Source: Anarhynchus alexandrinus
Taxonomy: Eukaryota > Chordata > Aves > Charadriiformes > Charadriidae
Direction: 5' to 3'
NCBI GenBank assembly: GCA_008711295.1
Contig: VUYV01000046.1
Location: 2,058,759-2,122,758 of the forward strand
DNA: 64,000 nt
A program made the translations under genes and the position numbers. Below the pieces are notes generated by a model. It did not search any database. It worked only from the letters and a program-made list of their open reading frames with translations, and was not told where the DNA came from. Positions 25,201 to 37,588 of the stretch are shown in pieces (within the stretch, counting starts at the first letter, position 1; each line of letters begins with the position of its first letter).

Positions 25201-28200
25201 AGCTGCACTTTCCTGAACCCATTGAAGTCCACTTTCTCAGGAAGTGTTTCCCTAGGGAGTTGTCTGTGATAGCAAAGAGATCTTACAGGAATGGATTGAA
25301 GGGATAGTGTTGGCAGCAAAGGTCTACTTTTTTTCTGCACATCTCCCTCTTCTCTCTTGCGGACATTTTTACAAAGCTGCGACAATTGGCTTCTATAAAT
25401 TTCATTAAAAAAAACAAACAGCAAAGACTGGGGGAAAATACTGAGATTTGGCTTTGGCAATACTTTATTTGTGGGAGTGAGAGGTAGATTTTTAGAAACA
25501 TGTGAAGATTCTTATTTTGATGGATTCACGTATGTCTGTTGAATGGGATTGCAAAGGATTTTAATGGAAAAAATCACTCCACAGCAAGAGTTGCAGTGTA
25601 CAGTGAGACTGGAAAAAGCATTTCTATTTGAATGCCATTCACACAGGGTCAATGTCTGATATCCGCAGCAAGGAAGCTCTGTGGGCAATCCTACATCAAA
25701 AAAGCTGAAGCAGAGCTAGCCGGGCTTTGTCAGAAGGGGGTGAACCTTTCAAATATGGTATTTTGGCTTATGCAAGATTGGTGGAGGATGGTTTCAGTTG
25801 GCACACGTCACTGAATGAAAAATGATAGCAGCACTGCAGAATGGCTAAATAGGTGGCTGAGAATAGATTGGTTAGGTAATACCAATAGTTGCAAATGTTG
25901 GTAAAGAGTGGACAATTCAGGATGAAGGCTTAAATGACTCTTTAGACACAGTCTCAGCAAAGATTCCTCTGATTCCTCTGCTTGATACTGTCTGCACTCC
26001 TAACACCATTTTGCAGCTTACATTCCCTGTTGAACCTACTTCTGCTTTCTAACTCTTCTGTGATGACACCAGACTTTGTCCAGGACCTGCCTGATAGCCC
26101 AGATCTATAGGTTCATAATCTGACACGGTTGAAAGGAAGCTCTGCAAAGTCCATCTCCAATGTGAGGCTCCAAGGAGTGACTGATTGCCTTCTATGGCCA
26201 GTAATTTCATAAGGCACTCTCTGCTGTAGGTTGTGAGCATAATAATTAGTTGGACTGAATTTGGCTTGGCTGATTTATAGTAGGAGAGGACAATAAAGTC
26301 TTTTGGCTCCAGCTATGGGGTCATTAGTTTTTTAATCGCCAAGGCAATGCAGGGCTGTCTCTTATAACAGATTTCTTGTTCCCTCTCTCTGTTTAGAAAT
26401 ATCTCATTTGCTAAGTGGCTGTCCTACTCTTCTTGAAGCTCAGCCAGGTAACAACAACAAAACGAGATTATATTAAAGTGTTCATGTTAAAAGAAAAGCA
26501 CTCAGAGCTAAAACCACCGTCAAAGGCTTGTTAAAACTCAACTTTAGGGGTTTGATTTCGAAGGGTGGATGTGTTTGTTCCCCATCCAGAAACTGAATAT
26601 GAAGTAACATAAGTGAAATCCAAAATTTCTTGTGTCAGAACAGACAATGACAGTCCTCCTACTTCATAGTTAGGAATGATCTGTGTTCATTTGTGAAGAG
26701 TGATCTTTACAACGATGTTATTAATTTGTATTATGGCTTTGCTAAGGAAACTCCTCTCAAGGGTTGAAAAATATTTTATATAAAAAGAGGGAGATATGAA
26801 TTAGTATTACTGTTGTAGTCTGAGAGCCTAAGGATTTATGTAAAGCAAAGTCTGTAAGGAGAAGCAGTGTCTCTTAATAGACTTACAAAGATAGACAATG
26901 TTCCAGGCACAGAAATCCTTTTAAAAAGTGACTAAACATACACTTGTGCCAAAGAGCTTCCTGCCTAGCTGTGAGGATGTAAGTGGGCAGATGGAGTTGA
27001 ATGAGACAATGGACTCATCTTAACATAAAGTTGAGGCTATTTATGGCTAAGCTAGGACTGTTAGGGGTGTCTTCAGGGCATCACCCACCCCCCCATCTAC
27101 AACACTTCTCTCATTTTGTACTTAACTTTCATCTCTTGATGTGATGAGGATCGGGGAGAACCGTGGTATCTTTCTGCCTTCCTGCACTTGCTCTTCACAC
27201 CCTCAGTGCTTCCACTTTATCTCATGGCTGCCTAGTCTTTAGCTTCCTGTGAAGGACCTGGCAGTGAAAGCTGCACCAGTGAGGTGTTTGAGAGGAAAAT
27301 GAGGGATGTGGGAAATAATAGGGAACTGTGCTACTTTTGGGCAACTCAGCTGCGTCTCCCATACAAGCATTGTGTTAAGGGTCTGCTAGAAACACTGAAG
27401 GAGTTCACAGTCTCCCATTGTCTCTACTCGCCTTCAGACTGGACTTGTCTGTTTAGGACCAGGCTGTCTGGACAGGATCTTGTATCATCCTACCCTTTCC
27501 ATGATCACTCTATATTCCATGAAAAAGAAACCCTCCTTCCCATCATCTTATGTCTCTCCTGTGTCAGAGTCTGTCCTGTTTGCTGAAAGTCGTTTACCTT
27601 TTACTGAGTCCTGTTCTTCATTCAGAGCAGTGGGTTCTTTCTGCAAGGTCCGAACATGAGAGGCCTGCTGTTTATAACCACGAATAAAGACTTAGGCTTC
27701 CTTCTTGAGTTTTGTCTTGGTCAAGCTGACATCCATTTTCCTTCTGGAATATTTGTTCAAATAATAAACTTTTTTTTTTTTTTTCCTGTCCAATTTTTAG
27801 CCTACCACTGTCTATGTTCTTGCAGTTTACTTGCCTTTCTCCAGCTGCTCTAACTTTCCTGCTCTGGTTTTCTTCTGCTTCCAGATAAGTTAGTATCTCA
27901 CTTCCAGTTAGTTCCTAGGACTGACACAGCCACATAGTTAAACTGTGTGCAACTTAATGATCTCCCTGGACCCTCAGTTCCTCTTAATCCTTTGTTTTAC
28001 AAAGTAAGTTTTACCATCTAATTGTTCCGTCCAAGCACTTGTTGAAGCTCAAGGTTTAGTTACTTTAAGTATAAGCCATTAGTCTGATGTTAATTCACAT
28101 TTACATTTTACAGCTCAGTAGGAGGTAGGCAAAATCAAACCCAAATCAAATAACTTTCATGGCTCTTTCTTTCTAAACTGGCTTTTCTTGCACCTGTTCC

Positions 28201-28430
28201 AACTTTATGGCCCAGGTGAAGTGCTCTCTCTCCCTACACGTTTGAGGGACTTGTTTAAATTCTCCAGTTACCTTTCTAGGAAAATCCACCCTGGTAGAAA
28301 GTGTTGCAGTCCTACTGAGACTGAGTTAATGCAAAATCTCCCATTCTCTAGCCATCACCTATCTCTCGCAGATTACTGCTGTTACATACATTCTTGAGCT
28401 GTGATCTTCAGTCCTCATTGTCTTCAGTGA
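19246..28430. other. Long unique non-coding stretch
   Basis: I see no recognisable gene. The longest frames are 148 codons at 24861-25307 (+) and 147 codons at 23699-24142 (-). They match nothing I know and are of chance length. A splice-bounded 51-nt block lies at 26397-26447, and a conserved-looking AT-rich block at 24340-24420. A poly-T run lies near 27771-27784. Confidence 0.5.
26397..26447 (+). other. Candidate 51-nt exon
   Basis: A very good acceptor (CCCTCTCTCTGTTTAG) precedes the block and CCAG|GTAACA follows it. Only one frame is open, reading ISHLLSGCPTLLEAQP, and it needs split codons at both ends. The donor is weak at position +5. No parent gene recognised. Confidence 0.15.
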
Positions 28431-28471
28431 CAGAATAGAATAATTCCAGTTGGAAGGGACCTACAATGATC
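28431..28471 (-). mobile_element. CR1 LINE, 41-bp 3' terminal remnant
   Basis: CAGAATAGAATAATTCCAG followed by TTGGAAGGGACCTACAATG is a CR1 3' end on the minus strand. It directly abuts the 3' end of the larger CR1 copy to its right. Confidence 0.8.
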
Positions 28472-28972
28472 ATGGAATCATGGAATCACAGAATTTTCAG
28501 AGTTGGAAGGGACCTCTAGAGATCATCTAGTCCAAGTCCCCTGCCAAAGCAGGATTGCCTAGAGCACATTACTCAGGACTGCATCCAGGCGGGTCTTGAA
28601 AATCTCCAGAGAAGGGGACTCCACAACCTCCCTGGGCAGCCTGTGCCAGTGCTCTGTCACCCTAACTGTAAAGAAGTTTTTCCGTGTATTTGAACGGAAC
28701 TTCCTATGTTCCAACTTGTGCCCATTGCCCCTCGTCCTGTCATTGGGAACCACTGAAAAGAGTCTGCCTCCATCCTCCTTCAACCCACCCTTTACATACT
28801 TGTACGCCATAATAAGGTCTCCCCTCAGCCTTCTCTTCTCCAGGCTAAAGAGTCCCAGCTCTCTCAGCCTTTCCTCATAAGGGAGATGCTCCAATCCCTC
28901 AATCATCTTAGTTGCCCTACGCTGGACTCTCTCCAGCAGTTCCCTGTCCCTCTTGAACTGGGGAGCCCACTG
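28472..28972 (-). mobile_element. CR1 LINE, 5'-truncated, ORF2 C-terminus open
   Basis: On the minus strand an open frame of about 135 codons (down to a stop at 28559) encodes the C-terminal part of the CR1 reverse-transcriptase polyprotein. It carries the signatures [47 protein letters not shown] and [16 protein letters not shown]. The 3' UTR and GGAATCATGGAATCACAGAA-type terminal units lie at the low-coordinate end. The 5' truncation point lies at about 28970, just before a solo LTR on the same strand. The unbroken frame suggests a fairly recent insertion, but the catalytic domain is missing. Confidence 0.93.
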
Positions 28973-29010
28973 CCCCCTTTGCTGTGGGCTACCCCCTTTG
29001 TTGTGGGTTA
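28973..29010. repeat. 19-bp tandem duplication at CR1/LTR junction
   Basis: CCCCCTTTGCTGTGGGCTA (28973-28991) is followed directly by CCCCCTTTGTTGTGGGTTA (28992-29010), with two differences. The second copy contains the LTR terminus TGTTGTGGGTTA, so the first appears to duplicate the LTR edge plus a few flanking bases. Confidence 0.6.
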
Positions 29011-29604
29011 ACCCTGGTAGGCAGCTAATCACCACAGAGCTGCTTGTTCACTTTCACTCCCCGCACAGTGGGATGAGGGAAGAGGAAAGGAAGAGTAAAG
29101 GCAAGAAAACTTGGGACTTGAGACAAAAAAGAAAATGAATAATAATAAAAAGTTTGATTTTTGAAGGATAAGTGGAAGAAGACAGAAAGAAAACAACAAA
29201 ACTATCAATTCAAAGGCAATCACTCACCATCTATCTCCCATGAGCCGACTGATGCCAATCCACTTCCTGATCAAAAGACAGCCAACATAGAAAACTCTCT
29301 TTTCTCTCTCTTTTTTTTTCCCCTCACTGAGGTTGTCATTTTATGTCATGGAAGATCTCATTGGTTAGAGAGGGTCATCCGCCTGCTTGTGTCCCCTGCC
29401 AACCTATTGCACACCTCCCAGTCTCTTTGTGGGGAGTGGGGCGGCAGAGTGAGAAACAGAGAAGGCCTTCACACTATGCAAACACTGTTCAGCAATAGCT
29501 AAAGCATTAGTGTGTTATCAGTATTGTTTTGGTTACAAATCTAAGCCACAGCACTATATGAACTGCTAAGAAGAAAGTAAACTCTGCCAGCCAGGCCCAG
29601 TACA
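28999..29604 (-). mobile_element. Solo LTR of an avian endogenous retrovirus
   Basis: The + strand edges are TGTTGTGGGTTAACCCTGG and CCAGGCCCAGTACA. The interior keeps the landmarks of a very common avian LTR family: GGCAGCTAATCACCACA, GTGGGATGAGGGA, GAGAAACAGAGAAGGCCTT, AGCAATAGCTAAAGCATTA and GTGTTATCAGTATTG. In that family the TATA box and its upstream CRE-type site lie on this element's minus strand, so transcription would run leftward. Both are degraded here. There is no internal gag/pol/env and no second LTR, so this is a solo LTR left by recombination. The flanks (CCCTT and TTATA) do not form a clear target duplication. Confidence 0.8.
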
Positions 29605-32145
29605 TTATAAAGGAATTTATCATCTCTTCATAATGAATAGATGGATACATAAACAAATAATTTCCCCAGACACATAGAATTTGAAATCAGATGGAACTGA
29701 TATCTTCTTGTCTGTCCTTCAGTGTGAGGTAAGCCAAAGGACTTCCAAGATATGGCCAATAATTTCTGCAACTTTAGGGAAAGACATCTGAAAATTGATA
29801 TAATTTCTGCATTCAACAATGAATATTGTTCATTGTTTCAATACTTAATTACCTTTTTCTAATACAGAACTGTACAGATCCTGGCTTTAATTCTTCTCCT
29901 GTAAGAGAACTTTTCTTGACTGTGAAATGAAGAGAAATGTTAACAGCAACTGGTGGAAGATACTAGGATGTGTGTTTTCCTGGGCACAGGAAGTTTTATT
30001 TTGGAGCTATTACAAAGACTGTTTCACAGGGGGCAACTTTGGCTTGCCAGAGTATGTACTCTGGCATTAACCCAGCTATACACTGTACAATCTGCTTACC
30101 TTTGACAATGCAAAGATGCTTTACCACCTCACCGGCAAAAGTACTCTGAGTCCTAGAGGACCAGATCATTGAAGACTGCCACAGAGCAAAAAGGGCAGAG
30201 TCCCTTTACTCCAAAAAAGGTTCTTACATGATCAGCTGTCTCAAGAGAAAGTTCAGAGAAGATTATAGATACATCTTCAGTGTTCAACCCTCTTTTTTTT
30301 TGTTAATTCAGAACCATTTTGTTTCTGTAGATGCCAGATGACATTCAACAGACATGTTTTTTCATTGCATGTGTTGAAGTACCAACTATTCACTAGACCC
30401 TCCTAGCCAAATTATGCAAGACCAAACGTCTTACTGGCCCTGGGGTTTGAAGTGGATATCCAAGGGGGACTAAAAAAGAGGCGAGTATCCTCGTGATGTT
30501 TTCCCCTGAGGTGTCTCTCACAGCCTTCTACTATTTTCACCTTCAGACACTTCCTGAGCCACAACTGGTTGCTATGTCTTTGGAAATGCCCAGTGGATTT
30601 CTCTTCACTGAACTTGTCATATCTCACTTTGACACCATGCACAATTCCATGCTCACAATTATTCATCCTGCCTCTGTGGTGCCTAATGCCCCTGTCCCGT
30701 CCTGATTCAACACCTTCCCCCTCCAGACCCCAAAGCAAAACAATAAAAAAAAAAAACACCAAACCCCCCAAAAACCCAACCCAAAAAAACCAAAAAACCC
30801 AAACCCACAATTCTTTGCACAGGCAAAGTAAAGCAACGTGTTTCCTAACTGAAGTCTGGAAAAGCCTGGATTGTTGCAACCCAGGAGAGTTGTTCCATGG
30901 AAAAAGAAATATTTAGAGCTGTAGGTGTTTCAAATCAACACCTTAGCACCTTTCAGGAGCTGCATACTTAAGGAAGTAGGAAGCGATATATTACAAAATA
31001 TAAAATGTCTATTGATGCTGTGCTTTTTTTTTTTTTCCCCTCCAACTTTTTTCTTGGAACCAAAGGCCAGATGGTGGCAAGGCTGATGGGAACAAGGAAG
31101 AGTTCATTTAGCTCTCCCCATTGGGTTGCTTTTGAAAAGAGCAAGGAGTAAGAAGAAACAAATCTTTTCCATTTCAGAGAGAGCACAGAAAAGGCTCCAG
31201 TACCACTCAGATACATGCCAAGAGAGCAAGGGTTAGTGAAACTTTGACTTTTCCCTTCCTATTTAGTGTCCTATATGGCCAAAGATACCAAGAAAGATGG
31301 GATAAAAATTCTTCATTGATAAGGAACTGTGGCAGTAGCAGATTACCTTTTCTGGGGTCAGAGAAGAAATTGTATCTTTCTGCCAAGTTTTACTAATTTG
31401 ACAGTTCCTGTGCAAAGTTGTACGTCTGTGCTAACCTCCCACATACATTTAGCTGGGAATGTACTAACTATTTTGATACATATAAAGCGTTAAAAAAAAA
31501 ACAACCCAAAACACAGTAAAACCAATAAATATTATGAGTGAGGAGTTATTGCTGAGATCTGATCAGTTCCATGGCTTTTTTTTGGCTGACGAACTTGATT
31601 CCAGTGGAAGAGATTATTATCTTGGTGAGCCCTCAAGGGAAAGATCAAGTAATCAAATGGGCTGAAACAAAATTAGCATCTCCAAAATCCTTGTACATTT
31701 TATTACAGAGGCTTTGGAATATTATGGCAGTTTTCAGGAGTTTTTAAATAGTTTCACTCAGATTTAAATAGCTGTTTCACTTTTACTCTCTTGAGAGATT
31801 TGCTATTGCCTCGTGCTAGCTTTCTAAGGTCAAGTCTCTGGCACTTGGGATCCTGTGGTACTGTTCCAAAACAAAAGCAGCTGTACAAGCTGGTTTCACT
31901 CCGTCTTGTGTGTAGCTGTTTTCCACCTGCTTTGCACCTTTTCCAGCCGTACGATCTCTTTCATACTGTGTTGTTAGCTTTTGTTTCTCTGAGTTCTTTT
32001 TGCACTTTCAGTATTGATGAAACTTCCTGAGTGAGTTTTTGTTGTTTAGGATGACTGCGAAAGGCAATACACTCAAGAGACCGACAAAATGAAACCTTAG
32101 CATACCATTTTGCTGCTGTTCCTTATTGATCTGATGTATTAACAT
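29605..32145. other. No gene recognised; A/C-rich low-complexity tract inside
   Basis: Unique sequence. It includes a 9-bp hairpin (AACAATGAA / TTCATTGTT) at 29815-29837 and the A/C-only tract at 30745-30810. A 155-codon minus-strand frame at 30412-30879 runs through that tract and owes much of its length to it. Confidence 0.5.
30745..30810. repeat. 66-nt A/C-only tract, G-rich on the minus strand
   Basis: The + strand is made only of A and C, with at least five runs of three or more C. The minus strand therefore has the matching G runs separated by T, a pattern compatible with G-quadruplex or other non-B structure. Confidence 0.75.
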
Positions 32146-32637
32146 AAGAAGGACATGGACCTGCTGGAGTGCATCCAGAGGAGGGCCACGAGGATGATCC
32201 AAGGGCTGGAGCACCTCTCCTATGAGGAGAGGCTGAAAGAGTTGGGGCTGTTCAGCCTGGAGAAGAGAAGGCTCCGGGGAGATCTTATTGCAGCCTTCCA
32301 GTCCCTAAAGGGTGCCTACAGGAGAGCTGGGGAAGGACTTTTTACTAGGGCATGTAGCAATAGGACGAGGGGGAATGGCTTCAAACTGAAAGAAGGAAGC
32401 TTTAATTAAATATTAGGAAGAAATGTTTCACTTTGAGGGTGGTAAGGCACTGGAACAGGTTGCCCAGAGAGGTTGTTGAGGCCCCATCCCTGGAGGTGTT
32501 CAAGGCCAGGCTGGACGTGGTCTTGGGCAACCTGGTCTAGTGGGAGGTGTCCCTGCCTATGGCAGGGGGGTTGGAACTCAATGATCTTCAAGGTCCTTTC
32601 CAACCTAAACCATTCTATGATTCTATGATTCTATGAT
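32146..32637 (+). mobile_element. CR1 LINE, 5'-truncated, frame broken
   Basis: About 490 bp of CR1: the end of ORF2, the 3' UTR and three ATTCTATG units. The first ~80 codons are open ([38 protein letters not shown], then [10 protein letters not shown]). A small deletion and substitutions around 32395-32410 then shift the frame and create a stop at AATTAAATATT. It belongs to the same subfamily as the copy at 49.4 kb; I counted roughly two dozen differences over about 455 bp. Confidence 0.95.
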
Positions 32638-35600
32638 TTGGGATTCACTGGAGACCTGCAAAGGAATGCGCTTGTTCAAGGAATGATAAACACATCTGGA
32701 AACAGCAGTAGGGCTCGTATAATCTTACAGGGAAATAGGCATTTCCTTTCCTGCTCCTGAACTTCCTTCTCTCTTTCCTCTTAGTTACATCTAGCAAGAA
32801 AGTATATTGATAGTTAAGTGGTTAAGATTGGTGATACCTCCTATCTGCAGAAAGCTAGTGAACCATATGTTGTTCTCTTCTGACCTCAGAGATGTCTACT
32901 ATATTGCATGAAGAAATACATCAACCGTGCCTATCCACCTAGGTGTCCAATCACATAATAAATTTGAATTACTCTCTTTCCTACTTACTTTACTTCAGTG
33001 CGGACAGAATTGATAGTAATGCAATACCCATTTGTAAGAAGAAGTATTTGGTGGAGGTGTTGCTTGATTTTTTATAGTTTTCAAACTGGACGTATATGAA
33101 CTATAGCTCTATATTCAGCACACTTTCAGGAACAGGCTCTGAAATAATTTGTCAGGCTTGACAGTGAGCCAAAGTTACTGAGGATGAATTCAATGACAGC
33201 TGATGAGACCAGCACATATCTCAAGATTAGGTTACAGCTATGGGTCTGGGTTTCTTGGAGCTCTAGTTCTTGACCATTTCTAAGAGGAATGCACTTTCAG
33301 TAAGCCCAATAGTTTGGAATTTGCCTTAGCTCTATCAAAGCACAATGAAGTCTCTCTGGGCAAAAAAGCTGCAGTCTTTCTCTTTCAAAATAATGAATAT
33401 GGCTTCTTGCCTTCTCTGGCAAAGACAGCAAAAGCAAGCTTCTATTTCTAGCATCTGTATTTACTAGAGTAGTATGAAGCTGTAATTCCTGAACTAAGAG
33501 CTTTCTGTATATTTCTTTTCTTTGGTTTTCTAGAAGATAGCAAATACTCTCTTACTTTGCCAAGCCTATCTTTCAGGGCTTAGATCAGGAACTAATTTGC
33601 CTATCAGTCACTCAGCCAGCTCTATATTTGTATTTTCAATGGAGACTTGATTACATAGACTCAGTGTGGGGTAGAAGGTGTCTGGCTCTCAGTGATATAC
33701 TTGGAAGGATTCTGTATATGAAAGTATATTTAGTGGGTGAAGAAGTGAAAACGCATGACTTATTTCCATCCTTGTTTGATTCAATGTTTGAGTAAAATGG
33801 TAGGAAGTGTTGACTGCAGATCAACACAAACTTTGCCATCCTGGAAAACGCCATGGGGAGAACATCCATTTTATTGTTCCTACTCTGTTCCTTTGGACAT
33901 AATGAACTATATTACAACAGTAACTGTGGTTTTATATAAAAAAAAACCACTGCTTATTTTTGGTCTCCAGTGATTAATGCCTAAAATGAGTTTAGAGGAC
34001 AAAGTAGGGCATTAGAATTCTGCATCCAGGGTTTACTGCCTCACCAGAAACAACAGACCTGGTTAGATTTTTCCAGGGAGATGGAAACCTGACCTCCTGA
34101 AAAATGCCTACACATGTTTAGACTGAACCAGTGTGCCTGAAAATGGGTGTTTTCATCATACTTGGTACTAAAACAAGATGGTGTATTATACTACCACACA
34201 TCGCTTTACTTTGAACATCATTCATGGTATTTGTGGATTCCATTGGTCTTTTTAGTTCCTTTCTTTTGTTTTCCGAATGGTTAAAAAGGAATTCTTTAGA
34301 AAGCCAAGCTCACTTCATCCACATGACTCCTATTTACCAAGAAATTCAGATGTTTTGATCTGTCCCACAAAACAGAAATTTTCCTTGGAGGGAAAGACTT
34401 CACAGGCAATTGGCAGAACATGAAGTTTGTCTATAGCCCAGTAAGGCAGACCTGTAATGGTAAAGACTTTCATGAGGACAAAGTGGATTGCTTTTGTGTT
34501 TTCTGTAGGGTAGGAAGGAAAAGAACTGGGAAGGTGTGCAGGCTCTGATTTATGAACACTAAGGCTGAGAAGGCTCATCACAGTTATTTAACCCAAGCTT
34601 TCCCAAAGGACAGATATAAGAATTTTTCACCATATTTGTATTAGAGCATATCTTTCTTTAGCATATCAAGTCTTACTTTTAGGATCTGAGTGTCTATGAG
34701 TTCTATGCTTTTTCTTATAAGCCACACAATATTTGTGTAGTGCATCATGGCAAAGGAAATATTTGAACGAGAATAATAAGGTAGCCCACTGCATGTTACT
34801 GGAAGATTGCTTGAAAACAGGAACACCAGGGCAAGATGAGAAAACAACATTCAGTGATCTGTGATTCTCACTAGTGCGGAATGAGGGATGAAGTGAGGAA
34901 AGTACAAAAAGTGAGGTGAAAGGTCAGTACTCAAACTGCTTTGGGCAATGGAGGACAGGCAAAGGGTTACTGAAACAGAAAATAACCCCAAGGCAGGCTA
35001 GAAAAATGGCCTTTGAAACATCATAGCAAGTAGACAACGAGCACAGCAAGACTGCATTCATCAAGGCCAGGGAAAAGGCTGTTGCTAGTCAGAGTGAGAT
35101 AAGGAGAGCCAGGGGATGAGATTTAGGTATGTGCAGAGATAGCAAAGTTTCTGTGGAATGAAACTGCCAACATACAGCCTAAATGTAAGGACCTAGATGT
35201 TTTCATTTAAGTTTAAGATCTTGCAGGATTAAACCTTGTGTTACAGGCAGAGTAATTATTAAATCCATAGTGATCAAGACAGTGAGTGACTGGAGGTCAG
35301 TGTTTTAGGAGGAGCTTGGCATAATTCAGCAGAAGCTGTAGTGCTGTTCATGCTGTGTGTTGTCACTGCTATTAATTTAATGCAGAGTAATGCATACAGA
35401 AAACATCTTTCCTAATGTATTTCATTATTTTCATTTTTTCAAAAAAAAAAACCTTTGGAAGGGAGGCTGAAAACCAGAAGTTTTCATTAAATTCTGTCAA
35501 ACAAGATATTTGCAATTAAAAACAGTAAAAAACCAATCAAACCTCCAAACCCCTACATAATCAAACACAGCCTTTTACAATAGCTGTTTTTCTCACCAGT

Positions 35601-37588
35601 TCAAATCAACAGTTAGTAGATTTGTGGGGAGCGTGCAATAGGAAAAGAAAAATGTTAGCTTTCACAAAACATTGCCTAGAAGTTCTGGAGAACACTAGGT
35701 GTGGAGTGAGGATATCCCAGTCAACAGAAGTGTTCCATATCTCAAGAAAATAAAGATGCCTCGATACCTCTATTTTTTTTTTTCAGAGAAATTGGAACCA
35801 GACTTTATGTTATAGAGAAAAAACTAAAATTTAAAGTGATGGTGGTGGGGCTGTAAAGAATTCCATGTAATAATCTCATCTACAGACAGAAAGCCAAGAT
35901 GATCTTCCCAAATAACATTCCTCTGCTAGCTGAAATACCAATGTGAAATACCCATAATGATTCTTTGAATGTATTTTCAGGCAAGATATTTTGCTGTATT
36001 AAGCCCCTTAAGATGGAGCCAAGGGTTGAGACTGCAACTCAAGAAGTGTTTAATAGCTTTTTTATTATAGCCCTTGTGCATTGGCTGGCACAAACTCTCT
36101 CAGATGGATTGTATTCAAAACTGCCACAGGCATAGCCATGCTAGAACAAGGCGCATTTTGCAATTTAGCTATGGCCTGATCTGTACTGAACAGTTTCCTC
36201 TGCAGTTGGCAAGGCTAAATGCTCTGTCATTACTCTGAAAGAGCAGATTTTGTCTCTCAGATGATCAGGACAATCACATTTTTTGTAATGGGAATATGTT
36301 TACAACACTGTTTTTCTTATCTCTGACTAGTGTTGTGTTGTATTGAAAACCTCTTCTGACTTGAGAAGAATGCAGAAAGATTTTATGGGACAAAGGCAGT
36401 CAATTGTCTTAGTAGAGTAAGTTAGCTCAACAAAGGTAAGTCCAGGAAAAGATATGAGTTCTGGCTCTGCGGGAAGCACACATCATGCTTGGTGTTTGAA
36501 AAATCAGTCCTCTGGGTTGCAAACATTTTCAGGAAAACATTTACAGGCTTCCATTTGTATGTGGCTGAATGCTTATGGGCCAGTTGCTCAAGGTGGTGAA
36601 CTTTTCTTTTGACAACTGAAGCAGGTGGAGTTTAAGTCACATTCCCCTCCCTTCCTCCTTTCCCTTGGCTATTCTGCAAAGATTTGCTCTGGGAAGACTA
36701 ACAAGTCTCCCTCTTACCAAACTGTACATGCAATGATATTGCATGTACAAACATGTATAGGGGTTGAATATACTTACTGAAGTAGAGTTGCAAATGAATA
36801 ACCCAAGTAACCTAAGAAGTTAGTAATGCTAATTGAGCCCTGTCCCAGAAGAGGGAAAGGGATCCTGATCATTACTTTACTGATAATAGAACTGAAGCAT
36901 CAAGAATGGCGCTTGTCACTTCAGACTACTGTGATATAAGCAGAGAAGCAACCATAGGAGAAGCTGGTGAAAAGAGACAAAGCTAGACTTCTCTCCTGTT
37001 TATCTTCCCATGTCTGGAAGGTGGCTTGAGCTTGTTTCTTGCTTACTTCAGAATATCCTGACCTCTCTTCTCCATCTTCTCCTTAATGCTTTGCTTGTAC
37101 CTGCCTGTATATGGAAGATTATTTATTGCTTTAATTTCCGTGGTATGTGGTTGTTGTGGTTTGCTTCAGACAATATCCTGTGGCTTTTGCTAGCTTCCAC
37201 TTTAGATACCTCCTGGTGTTCATTGTGGCATCTTTATTTTCATATCTGCTGATGAAATATGTTTTGCTGAAGGTTCCTTAGGGAGTTTTCTGTGCCCTCC
37301 CCCTCATCTCACTTTTTATTGATGTTTTATATTCCCAATGAGATTTGATACCCAAGGACTTCTAGTTGTCTGTGTTAATTTATTGTCTCTCAGCCATGAG
37401 CATTCTACATGCCACATTAGCAACTTCCGGAGACCTTGGCTTTAAACTTGAATTCTGTGGATTTGCATGAGTGATTATGTTCTCATCTAACAAGGGGATG
37501 ACAAAATATTTCACTTTTTAGCAAGACCATACTGATAATCAATTTCATTCTTCTGCAGTGCCCAAAGACTTAGGATAGTAGTGCTACT
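32638..37588. other. No gene recognised
   Basis: Unique AT-rich sequence. It contains a perfect 12-bp palindromic hairpin at 36723-36749, A runs near 35441 and a T run near 35773. A possible MIR/L2-like scrap (TTTACTGATAATAGAACTGA) lies near 36880. Confidence 0.5.
36723..36749. repeat. Perfect 12-bp inverted repeat, 3-nt spacer
   Basis: TGTACATGCAAT and ATTGCATGTACA are exact reverse complements around GAT. The near-continuous palindrome could extrude as a cruciform or fold in RNA. Each arm holds an ATGCAAT/ATTGCAT core of the kind bound by POU or C/EBP-type factors. Confidence 0.7.

Noticed and set aside
23699..25307. ORFs of 147 and 148 codons as possible genes
   Set aside because: No recognisable protein similarity, and no promoter or splice context was identified. 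A rough estimate gives about two such frames by chance in 64 kb of this composition.
28559..29035. ORF here as a host gene
   Set aside because: It is the C-terminal part of CR1 ORF2 running into LTR-junction sequence.
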